In this document: one piece after another, positions 51,457-58,941 of the stretch | How positions within the stretch are numbered: the first letter of the stretch is position 1 | Layout of the letters: the number at the start of each line of letters is the position of its first letter | NCBI RefSeq assembly: GCF_008795955.1 | Contig: NZ_VMHN01000005.1 | Coordinates: 62,001-126,000 of the forward strand | Direction of reading: 5' to 3' | DNA from: Marinobacter denitrificans | Lineage (GTDB): Bacteria > Pseudomonadota > Gammaproteobacteria > Pseudomonadales > Oleiphilaceae | DNA length: 64,000 nt | Made by a program: the position numbers and the translations under genes | Notes under the pieces: model-generated | The model's input: only the letters and a program-made list of their open reading frames with translations | Told to the model about the DNA's origin: nothing | Database searches by the model: none

Positions 51457-52812
51457 TCAACGATTGATCACCGGGACCGCCCTGGGAAGGTCAACTATCA
51501 CGGACAACCCACTTTTCGGAGCAGGTGAGAAGTTGAGGGTTCCACTGTAGCGTTCGACAATTTCTCGAACAATCGCCAGCCCAAGGCCATGGCCTGGGGT
51601 CTGCTCGTCCAGCCGCAACCCCCGTCGACCCAGATTGCCGATTTCAGCGTCCGCGACGCCGAGCCCATCGTCTGTTACGCCGATCTGCAGATTTCCGGAG
51701 TGTTGAACGAGTGACAGCTCCACGCATCGTTCCGACCATTTGCCTGCATTGTCCAGAAGGTTGCCCATGATTTCATTCAGGTCGTGCTCCTCGATCGGCC
51801 AGCGGGCGTCCTCCGGCAGGGAGCTCGACAGTTCAAAGGACTTTTCCGGGTATAGTCGCCCCAGCATCCAAACTAGATCCCGTGCCTGTTTCAGAGGGTA
51901 AGCGCTTTTCCCAACCTGTGGCCCTGCAAAGCGACTTCGGCGCATCTCGGCTTCAAGCTGTTTGTCGATGTCATTGAGTCTCGCGGTCATCTGAAGGCGG
52001 AGATCGTTGGAGAGCGGACGACTGGTGTCCTCAAGAATCTGCCGGACGGCCGCAATGGGGGTTTTGACGCTGTGAGACAGATTCGCCAGCGCATCCCTTG
52101 ATCGTTCCAGGCGTTGATCCAGCGAGTCGAGCAATTGGTTGAGCTGCTGGACCAGCGGTCGAAATTCCTCAGGTGCTTGGACATGAATCCGCGAGACCTT
52201 GCCATCCTGAAGTCGCTTCAGCGTGGCCTTCAGTTCGACGACAGGGCGCATGGACAGATTGATACCGAACCAGATCACAACGACCAACAGCAGAATCAGC
52301 AGAATAGAGACGATGGCCGTCCACCCGTGCAACTCTGCCTGGCTGCGTTTCAGTGCGCCAAGATCCTCGGACACGATCACTACAATCGGCGTATCGCCGA
52401 TCCGGAACGACTTTCGGTACGCAAGAATGCTCTTTGGGCCTTCGACGGTGTCCGCATCCCGAACACGAACGGTCCCATCCTTTGCTGATTCTATTAACGA
52501 CGTTAACACCGGTGCCCAGGAATCCGGGGAAATGATCGTTCTGGACGGAGAATGTATGGCGAAGGCGTGGTGAAAGACTTCCTGAAAATAGTCACCAGTC
52601 TGGAGACTGTCCAATTGACCGCCAGAATCACGAATCTGATGCTCCAGAAAGGCGACCTCATCCTTGAGACGTGTCTCGACGAATTCCCGGGACATCCGGT
52701 CCAGTAAGAGGCCGTGAACCAGCCATGCAAGCCCCATTAGCGCAATGCCCGCTGGCAGTAGCAATAAAAGCAAGATGCCTTTGACGGATCTGGGCTTGCT
52801 AAACCGCGTCAT
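51457..52812 (-). CDS. Sensor histidine kinase 3 (copper-type CopS/PhoQ-like)
   Basis: 451 residues from the ATG at 52812, which overlaps the end of response regulator 2 by 14 bp. TM1 about 10-37, a periplasmic sensor to about 160 that has a His pair (FHHAFAIH, around residues 80-87) suitable for metal sensing, TM2 about 165-186, H-box 'NLSHSVKTPIAA' with His247, N-box 'EIMGNLLDNAGKW', G1 'VTDDGLGV', G2 'GHGLGLAIV'. Together with regulator 2 it faces the copper operon, so copper or silver is the probable signal. Confidence 0.92.
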   Translation of the reverse strand: MTRFSKPRSVKGILLLLLLPAGIALMGLAWLVHGLLLDRMSREFVETRLKDEVAFLEHQIRDSGGQLDSLQTGDYFQEVFHHAFAIHSPSRTIISPDSWAPVLTSLIESAKDGTVRVRDADTVEGPKSILAYRKSFRIGDTPIVVIVSEDLGALKRSQAELHGWTAIVSILLILLLVVVIWFGINLSMRPVVELKATLKRLQDGKVSRIHVQAPEEFRPLVQQLNQLLDSLDQRLERSRDALANLSHSVKTPIAAVRQILEDTSRPLSNDLRLQMTARLNDIDKQLEAEMRRSRFAGPQVGKSAYPLKQARDLVWMLGRLYPEKSFELSSSLPEDARWPIEEHDLNEIMGNLLDNAGKWSERCVELSLVQHSGNLQIGVTDDGLGVADAEIGNLGRRGLRLDEQTPGHGLGLAIVREIVERYSGTLNFSPAPKSGLSVIVDLPRAVPVINR

Positions 52813-53464
52813 TAAACAGATACCCCTGGCCGCGACGGGTTGCAATGGTGTCGTTGCCAACCAGTTTTCGCAGTCTGCGGATATAGGCTTCGATGACGTT
52901 CTCATTCGGGCTGTCGTTCAGGTTGTAAAGCTGTTCCATTAATTGTTCTTTCGAGAACACATGGCCGGGACGGCTCATCAGACAGCGCAGCAGGCGAAAT
53001 TCCGTGCCGGTGAGGCTGTGCTCCGTGCCATCCTCGGATTTCAGGCTTTGACGATTCTCATCCAGTTCGAAGCGTCCGGCTTTGACCATTGAATGAATGC
53101 GACCTTCGCTTCGACGCACAATGGCGTTAAGCCGGGCGATGAGTTCTTCGGTCTGAAAGGGTTTTGCAAGGTAGTCATCCGCTCCAGCTTTAAGGCCTTC
53201 CACCTTGTCGTGCCAGTCGCCCCTGGCGGTCAGAATAAGCACCGGACAGACGACCTGATGTTTTCGCCACTTCCTTAATACGTCTAATCCATTGCCGTCA
53301 GGAAGGCCAAGATCCAGAACGACGGCCCGATAGTCCTCCTGCTCGCCCAGAATCGCGGCTTCTTTGGCGGTGTAGGTCGTATCAACGCTGAACCCTGCCT
53401 TTTCAAGCTGACCACGTAATCCTTCAGCCAGCAAACGGTCATCTTCAACGAGCAGTAATCGCAT
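52799..53464 (-). CDS. OmpR-type response regulator 2 (CopR-like)
   Basis: 221 residues from the ATG at 53464 with AAGGAA about 10 nt upstream; the frame continues upstream without good start signals. Asp51 in 'VVLDLGLPDGNG' is the phospho-acceptor and 'GADDYLAKPFQTEEL' follows. The winged helix has 'HSLTGTEFRLLRCLMSRPGHVFSKEQL' and recognition helix 'ENVIEAYIRRLRKLVG'. It is divergent from copI-copA-copB; two operator copies lie in between, one per direction. Confidence 0.93.
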   Translation of the reverse strand: MRLLLVEDDRLLAEGLRGQLEKAGFSVDTTYTAKEAAILGEQEDYRAVVLDLGLPDGNGLDVLRKWRKHQVVCPVLILTARGDWHDKVEGLKAGADDYLAKPFQTEELIARLNAIVRRSEGRIHSMVKAGRFELDENRQSLKSEDGTEHSLTGTEFRLLRCLMSRPGHVFSKEQLMEQLYNLNDSPNENVIEAYIRRLRKLVGNDTIATRRGQGYLFNDAV

Positions 53465-53515
53465 CGGACATTCCTTCTCTGAGCCAAGAAATAGTCTTGG
53501 AGTGTCGCCGATCAA

Positions 53516-53532
53516 CCTGAATTCAGCCTGAA
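53516..53532 (-). promoter_or_regulatory. Direct-repeat operator TTCAGG-N5-TTCAGG for the regulator 2/kinase 3 operon
   Basis: A perfect hexamer repeat on the minus strand with 11-bp periodicity, followed after 9 nt by GACACT (53501-53506). It is the G-rich variant of the motif seen in the other sites and ends 52 bp before the regulator start. Confidence 0.7.
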
Positions 53533-53553
53533 CGACAAAATAGTTTGGTATTT

Positions 53554-53570
53554 TTCAGCGAGAATTCAGG
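53554..53570 (+). promoter_or_regulatory. Direct-repeat operator TTCAGC-N5-TTCAGG for the copper operon
   Basis: Plus-strand copy 21 bp from the minus-strand copy, followed after 9 nt by a weak -10 (GATGGT), 99 bp upstream of copI. The two copies form a divergent control region for CopRS-type regulation. Confidence 0.7.
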
Positions 53571-53668
53571 TTAATGCGCGATGGTGTGATTCGTATTTTG
53601 GCATCGCTCTTTGCTCAGAGCTAACCGACGCCGGGATTTCCGGCCACTTTATCAATGGAGAAGACAAG

Positions 53669-54196
53669 ATGAACGCATCCAAGTTGATTGTTGCAGCCGC
53701 TGCCATGTCAATGTCCGCAGCGACCCTCGCCGCCGGTGCTCATGGCGGTGGCCATGGTGCCAGCAGCGGCGAACCGGGTAAAGCCTCGGAGGCCTCTCGC
53801 ACTATTACAGTGGAAATGTACGACAACTACTACGAACCCGAAGAAATCAGTGTGAAGCCTGGTGAAACCGTTCGCTTCGTGGTGGAGAACAAAGGAAACC
53901 TCGTGCATGAGTTCAATGTTGGCACTCCCGACATGCATGAAGCTCATCAAGAGGAAATGATGATGATGGTTGAGCATGGCGTGATCCAGGGCGGCAAGCT
54001 CAACCAGGACATGATGAACATGGATATGGGCAATGGCAAAACCATGAAGCATGACGACCCGAACAGCGTGTTGCTGGAGCCCGGCCAAAGCAAAGAAGTG
54101 ATTTGGAAGTTTTCTGATAAAGGCAATATCGAATTCGCCTGCAACGTGCCAGGCCACTACCAGGCCGGCATGTACGGTGACGTTAACTTTGAGTAA
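53669..54196 (+). CDS. copI: Periplasmic cupredoxin, CopI-like copper-resistance protein
   Basis: 175 residues with a signal peptide (to about TLAAG) and a plastocyanin-like fold. The type 1 copper ligands can be placed at His80 (LVHEFN), Cys158, His163 and Met168 (FACNVPGHYQAGM). Between the first and second ligands lies a Met/His-rich insertion (residues 89-128: MHEAHQEEMMMMVEH..., MMNMDMGNGKTMKH), likely binding extra Cu(I). CopI-type proteins give copper tolerance in several Gram-negatives. Ribosome-binding site GGAGAAG is 6 nt before the ATG. First gene of the copper operon. Confidence 0.88.
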   Translation: MNASKLIVAAAAMSMSAATLAAGAHGGGHGASSGEPGKASEASRTITVEMYDNYYEPEEISVKPGETVRFVVENKGNLVHEFNVGTPDMHEAHQEEMMMMVEHGVIQGGKLNQDMMNMDMGNGKTMKHDDPNSVLLEPGQSKEVIWKFSDKGNIEFACNVPGHYQAGMYGDVNFE

Positions 54197-54283
54197 ACAT
54201 GCGTACTGAAAACCCGCGAATGCACGGGTTGGGACTGTTTTCCAGCCCTGCTTCAACGAAGTGCAGTTTGGAGTAAGAAAAAG

Positions 54284-56068
54284 ATGAAAACACGCCTACT
54301 GACAGGACTTTTAAGCCTGCTGATGCCAGCCATGGTTATGGCCGGTGAGTACGACCTGACGGTCGACCGGGTAAAAATTGATACTGGCGATTTCGTGAAA
54401 GAAGGCATTGGATACAATGGCGCATCTCCGGGACCGGTGATGCGCTTCAAAGAAGGCGAAAACGTAAAGATCAACGTGACCAATAACCTGGACGAGATGA
54501 CGTCCATTCACTGGCACGGCCTGATCCTTCCTTTTGATCAGGACGGTGTGCCTGGTATCAGCTTTCCAGGCATCAAGCCGGGTGAAACCTTCACCTACGA
54601 ATTTCCTATTCAGCAGGCAGGCACCTACTGGTTTCACAGCCACTCCGGTTTTCAGGAGCCGGATGGCGCCTACGGTTCCATCGTTATCGAACCCGAGGGA
54701 CGTGAACCGTTCCGCTACGATCGTGAATACGTGGTGCAGTTGACTGACAAGCACCCCCATTCCGGTGACCGCATCATGCGCAACCTGAAAATGATGCCGG
54801 ATTACTACAATCGCGAGCAGCAAACCGTTGGCGAGTTTTTCTCGGACGTGTCAAAAAATGGCCTGATGAACACCGTCAGTGACCGTATGGCCTGGGGTGG
54901 CATGCGGATGATGAAAGCGGACGTTGAGGATATCCATGGCTTTACGGGCTTGATCAACGGCAAAGGACCAAGCCAAAACTGGACAGGGATCTTCGAGCCG
55001 GGCGAACGCATTCGGCTGCGTTTTATCAACTCTTCGGCGATGACTTACTTTGATATCCGGATCCCCGGTCTGGACATGACGGTTGTGCAGGCAGATGGCA
55101 ACAACGTTCAGCCGGTTAGTGTGGACGAGTTCCGGATCGGTGTGGCGGAAACCTACGATGTGATCGTCCGTCCGAAAGATGAGCAGGCCTACACCATTTT
55201 TGCTGAATCCATGGGGCGTTCGGGCTATGCCAGGGCAACATTGGCCCCTGAAGAGGGTATGGAAGCGGCCGTGCCGCAACTGCGCGAACCGGCGCGCCTG
55301 ACCATGGCTGACATGAGCGGTATGGCCGGCATGGACCATGGCAGCATGGCCGGAATGGATCATGGCGACATGAATATGAGCAGCTCAGAGGGGATGGGCG
55401 GAATGGATCATTCTTCGATGGAGGGAATGGACCACTCGAATATGAAAGGAATGGATCATTCCAACATGGAAGGCATGGATCACTCTGGTATGTCCGGCAT
55501 GGATCACGGTTCCATGGCGATGGGTAAAAAAGGGGGGCCAAGCGATCCCTTCTATGCCAAGGGCAGTGGCCTTGTACCTACAGCAGCCAATGGCGGTAAG
55601 TTCTTGTCATACGCTGACCTGAAGGCTCAGGATCCGTTGTATGAACTCCGCGAGCCAACCCGCGAAATTGAGCTTCGTTTGACCGGCAATATGGAGCGGT
55701 ATACCTGGAGCATCAATGGCGTCAAGTACGAAGATGCCGATCCGATTCGCCTCAAATACGGTGAGCGGGTCCGCTTCAAGTTTGTTAACGAAACCATGAT
55801 GACTCACCCCATGCACCTGCACGGCATGTGGTCCATCCTCGATGTTGGCGCAGGCCAGTGGAACCCGATCAAGCACACGATTAGCGTGAACCCAGGCACT
55901 ACGGTGTACATGGAAACCGAGGTTGATGAGCCAGGCCAGTGGGCGTTCCACTGTCACCTGTCCTATCACGCGGCCGCTGGTATGTTCCGCAAGGTAATTG
56001 TTGAAGGTGGGCCAGAGTCGGCGCAGGCCAAAACAGACGTGCTTGTCGAAGATGGAGGTGAGGTATGA
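54284..56068 (+). CDS. copA: Copper-resistance multicopper oxidase CopA
   Basis: Periplasmic multicopper oxidase, 594 residues, oxidising Cu(I). Copper sites appear in order: '[10 protein letters not shown]', '[10 protein letters not shown]', 'HPMHLHGMW' and '[16 protein letters not shown]'. Residues about 345-408 are a Met/His-rich stretch with some nine M-D-H-[SG]-x-M type repeats, as in PcoA/CopA. The signal peptide ([19 protein letters not shown]) lacks the twin arginine usual for CopA and looks Sec-type. It overlaps copB by the ATGA arrangement. Confidence 0.95.
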   Translation: MKTRLLTGLLSLLMPAMVMAGEYDLTVDRVKIDTGDFVKEGIGYNGASPGPVMRFKEGENVKINVTNNLDEMTSIHWHGLILPFDQDGVPGISFPGIKPGETFTYEFPIQQAGTYWFHSHSGFQEPDGAYGSIVIEPEGREPFRYDREYVVQLTDKHPHSGDRIMRNLKMMPDYYNREQQTVGEFFSDVSKNGLMNTVSDRMAWGGMRMMKADVEDIHGFTGLINGKGPSQNWTGIFEPGERIRLRFINSSAMTYFDIRIPGLDMTVVQADGNNVQPVSVDEFRIGVAETYDVIVRPKDEQAYTIFAESMGRSGYARATLAPEEGMEAAVPQLREPARLTMADMSGMAGMDHGSMAGMDHGDMNMSSSEGMGGMDHSSMEGMDHSNMKGMDHSNMEGMDHSGMSGMDHGSMAMGKKGGPSDPFYAKGSGLVPTAANGGKFLSYADLKAQDPLYELREPTREIELRLTGNMERYTWSINGVKYEDADPIRLKYGERVRFKFVNETMMTHPMHLHGMWSILDVGAGQWNPIKHTISVNPGTTVYMETEVDEPGQWAFHCHLSYHAAAGMFRKVIVEGGPESAQAKTDVLVEDGGEV

Positions 56069-56814
56069 GCTGTATTCGATCAATTGTCGCAGTCAGCGTC
56101 CTTGCCTCTATTGGTGTCTCAACGGCGGTGACAGCTCAGGAAATGATCTCCGACACGACCGCTCGAAAACAGCCGCTCACAACCTGGGGTGTTCAATTCG
56201 AGGAATTTGAGTACCGCTACAGCGACGATGACGAGGAGCTGGGCGTCTGGAATGCGGATGCCTTCTATGGTACTGACGATTTTAAAGTCCGGTTGCTCAC
56301 AACCGGCGAATACGAAATAGAGGAGCAGGCCTACGAAACGCTGGAAAACCAGTTGGTCGGCCAGATCCCCATTTCCAAGTTCTTCGACGCCAAAGCGGGC
56401 GTGCGTTTCGATACTCCGGAAGGGCCGGACCGGACATACGCCGTTCTCGGTGTCGCCGGCCTGGCGCCCCAATGGTTTGAGATCGATGCAAACCTGTACG
56501 TCAGCAACGATGGTGATACGTCAGCCGAACTGGACGCTGAGTACGAATTGCTGTTCACCAATTACTGGATCCTGGCGGCAACTCTGGATGCCTCGGTAGC
56601 GTTCAGTGAGGATGAAGAGATTGGTGTCGGCAAAGGATTGGTTTCCACCGAAACCGGCCTCCGGCTCAGCTACGACCTGATAGACCGTGCGTTCTCGCCT
56701 TATGTGGGTGTGGTGCACGAGCGTAAGTATGGCGATAGTGCCGACCTGGCCGAGGCGAGCGGCGGCGGCACAGAAGATTGGTTTGCCGTAATCGGCGCTC
56801 GAATCGCATTCTGA
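56065..56814 (+). CDS. copB: Outer-membrane copper-resistance protein CopB
   Basis: 249 residues: signal peptide to about VTAQE, then a CopB/PcoB-type barrel with '[23 protein letters not shown]', '[11 protein letters not shown]', '[41 protein letters not shown]' and the terminal '[12 protein letters not shown]'. The Met-rich N-terminal region of many CopB proteins is missing, so this is a short form. It overlaps copA by 4 bp and is followed by a strong terminator. Confidence 0.93.
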   Translation: MSCIRSIVAVSVLASIGVSTAVTAQEMISDTTARKQPLTTWGVQFEEFEYRYSDDDEELGVWNADAFYGTDDFKVRLLTTGEYEIEEQAYETLENQLVGQIPISKFFDAKAGVRFDTPEGPDRTYAVLGVAGLAPQWFEIDANLYVSNDGDTSAELDAEYELLFTNYWILAATLDASVAFSEDEEIGVGKGLVSTETGLRLSYDLIDRAFSPYVGVVHERKYGDSADLAEASGGGTEDWFAVIGARIAF

Positions 56815-56822
56815 TGCTGAAG

Positions 56823-56849
56823 GGCCATGGGAAACCCATGGCCTTTTTT
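56823..56849 (+). terminator. Intrinsic terminator after copB
   Basis: Stem GGCCATGGG/CCCATGGCC (56823-56831 and 56835-56843) with an AAA loop, followed by six T residues. Confidence 0.93.
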
Positions 56850-56965
56850 CGTCTATGATTTGATGTAACTCAAATTCACCGAAAGCATGTGTCCATTTTC
56901 AGCCGCAGTTCAGATTGAAGTGTTTTGATACAGGGAGAAGTCATCAGGAAGAGAGGTGTCACCCC

Positions 56966-57319
56966 ATGACCAAAGCACACAAAGCAACCAATCAGGAGCA
57001 GTTTTTGTTGCGCCGAAAAATGACCGTCGAGGGGCTTGGAGAGGATCAGTGGGAGGGGCTCATCCACGATCTGAATCACCACCCATGCGTTGATTTCGCC
57101 GAGCGTAAGCCAAATGGCACATTGCAGGTGACGTACGACGGAACCCACTGGTCCGTCGATGAATTACTGGAACTGATCAAGGCTTACGGTGGCCAATTGA
57201 AAACCGGATGGTGGACCCGGCGCAAATTGGCTTGGTACCGGTTTACCGACGACAACGTCCGGGCAAATGCCAAGCATGAGCCGTTCTGCTGTTCCAAGAT
57301 TCCACCCATGAAAAAATAA
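56966..57319 (+). CDS. Small HMA-like protein with Cys-Cys tail, probable metal-handling partner
   Basis: 117 residues from the ATG at 56966. Residues 11-75 ('FLLRRKMTVEGLGEDQWEGLIHDLNHHPCVDFAERKPNGTLQVTYDGTHWSVDELLELIKAYGG') have the beta-alpha-beta-beta-alpha pattern of heavy-metal-associated domains but lack the usual C-x-x-C in the first loop; instead there are 'HHPC' and a C-terminal 'FCCSKIP'. It lies 11 bp before the APC permease gene. I do not recognise a named family; a role as metal chaperone is inferred. Confidence 0.65.
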   Translation: MTKAHKATNQEQFLLRRKMTVEGLGEDQWEGLIHDLNHHPCVDFAERKPNGTLQVTYDGTHWSVDELLELIKAYGGQLKTGWWTRRKLAWYRFTDDNVRANAKHEPFCCSKIPPMKK

Positions 57320-57330
57320 CAGGAGGTTGA

Positions 57331-58686
57331 ATGAACAGGGAGGAAGATCGAAGCACTCGCTACCAGGAAGGTAGTCTCACTCTGTCAGGGACGGTGATGC
57401 TGGGTACCGGCGTCATGATTGGCGCCGGTATTTTTGCACTTACCGGGCAGATGGCCCAGATGACCGGTGTCCTTTTCCCGCTGGCCTTTCTCGCGGCGGC
57501 CTTGATTGTTGGCTTCAGCGCGTATTCCTATATCAAGATTTCCAACGCCTACCCGTCGGCCGGGGGCATTGGCATGTACTTGCATAAAGCCTACGGAAAC
57601 CGGCTGCCAACGGCTTTCAACGCCCTGTTGATGTACTTTTCCATGGTGATCGCTCAGAGCTTCCTGGCCCGGACCTTTGGCTCTTACACCATGCAACTTT
57701 TCGGCGGGGATGACAGTGGCCGCATGGTGCCCATTCTCGGCGTGGCGCTCATTCTTGCGGCCTTTCTGATCAACCTGCTGGGCAATCGGATGATTCAAGG
57801 GGTGGCTTCCTTTATCGGGATCCTGAAAATCGGCGGCATACTGATTTTCGGTCTGGTCGGGATCTGGATTGCCGACTCAGTCGCGGTTGATTTTTCGGAG
57901 CCCGGTGAAGCCGGAGCGCTGGGCAACTTCCTGGGCGCAACCGCACTGGGGATTCTGGCGTTCAAAGGCTTTACGACCATCACCAACAGTGGTTCGGAAG
58001 TCATCGACCCAAAGCGAAACGTCGGGCGCGCCATCGTGATTTCCATTGCCGCCTGCGTGGTGATCTACACGCTGGTGGGCTTCGCGGTCGCCAGCAACCT
58101 GTCACTGGCTGAAATTATCGAAACGCAGGATTACTCCCTCGCTGCTGCTGCGCGTCCCGCTCTCGGCGATTACGGTGTCTGGTTTACTGTCGCTATTGCC
58201 ATGATGGCCACGGCGGGCGGTATTCTCGCCAGCGTCTTCGCGGTATCCCGCATGCTGGCGATGCTGACGGAGATGAAGCTCGTACCACATCGGCATTTTG
58301 GCATGCCCGGCAGCATCCAGAAACACACACTGGTGTATACCGTTGTCCTGGGGCTGATCCTCACCGCCTTCTTTGATCTGTCACGAATTGCCGCGCTGGG
58401 TATCGTGTTTTACCTGATTATGGACATTGCCATTCACTGGGGTGTACTGCGCTATCTTCGCAAAGACATTAAGGCCAACACCTGGGTGCCAACTACAGCC
58501 ATCTTGTTGGATCTTTTGGCTCTGGGCGGCTTTGTCTGGGTAAAACTGAATACGGACCCGTTCGTCATCGGCGTGGCAGTGGTCACCATGATTGTGCTTG
58601 CAGTCTCCGAGCAGATTTTCCTGAAAAGATCGCCGGAATCCGCGCAAGCGAAACAGGAAGAGAGTCACGCGCATCGTCACCATTAA
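57331..58686 (+). CDS. APC-superfamily permease in the copper cluster
   Basis: 451 residues with about twelve TM segments. TM1 has the APC signature 'TVMLGTGVMIGAGIFALTGQMAQMTG', and 'ISNAYPSAGGIGMYLHKAYG' and 'GILAFKGFTTITNSGSEVIDPKRNVGRAI' follow, as in amino-acid/polyamine transporters. The C-terminus is His-rich (EESHAHRHH). It is flanked by an HMA-like protein and the copper ATPase with short gaps, so probably co-expressed. Substrate unknown; export or import of a copper-binding amino acid is possible but unproven. Confidence 0.85.
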   Translation: MNREEDRSTRYQEGSLTLSGTVMLGTGVMIGAGIFALTGQMAQMTGVLFPLAFLAAALIVGFSAYSYIKISNAYPSAGGIGMYLHKAYGNRLPTAFNALLMYFSMVIAQSFLARTFGSYTMQLFGGDDSGRMVPILGVALILAAFLINLLGNRMIQGVASFIGILKIGGILIFGLVGIWIADSVAVDFSEPGEAGALGNFLGATALGILAFKGFTTITNSGSEVIDPKRNVGRAIVISIAACVVIYTLVGFAVASNLSLAEIIETQDYSLAAAARPALGDYGVWFTVAIAMMATAGGILASVFAVSRMLAMLTEMKLVPHRHFGMPGSIQKHTLVYTVVLGLILTAFFDLSRIAALGIVFYLIMDIAIHWGVLRYLRKDIKANTWVPTTAILLDLLALGGFVWVKLNTDPFVIGVAVVTMIVLAVSEQIFLKRSPESAQAKQEESHAHRHH

Positions 58687-58713
58687 CCAGAATCAGGAAG
58701 AGAGGCTATTGCC

Positions 58714-58941
58714 ATGATGGGAGATAACATGTTCGGGAACACCATGTGGGCAGGCCACTGGCTGTGGATGCTGGTGATTGCCATTGTGGTCGTCATTCCG
58801 GCCTGGCGTATTTGCCAGCGCACGGGGTATCCGGGGTGGATGGGTGTACTGATACTGATCCCTATCGTCAATCTGGTTCTGCTGTATTTCATTGCATTTG
58901 CAGACTGGCCCGCCGATAAAACAGGAGAACAGAATGGCTGA
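58714..58941 (+). CDS. Small two-helix membrane protein upstream of the copper ATPase
   Basis: 75 residues, '[21 protein letters not shown]' and '[21 protein letters not shown]' as two TM segments, with a Met/His-containing N-terminus ([16 protein letters not shown]). Its last 8 bp overlap the ATPase gene, implying translational coupling. I recognise no named family. Confidence 0.68.
   Translation: MMGDNMFGNTMWAGHWLWMLVIAIVVVIPAWRICQRTGYPGWMGVLILIPIVNLVLLYFIAFADWPADKTGEQNG

Noticed and set aside
55330..55515. Tandem DNA repeat or microsatellite
   Set aside because: The repeated units are the codons of the Met-Asp-His-[Ser/Gly] copper-binding repeats of CopA; they vary at third positions, so selection acts on protein, not on a DNA repeat.
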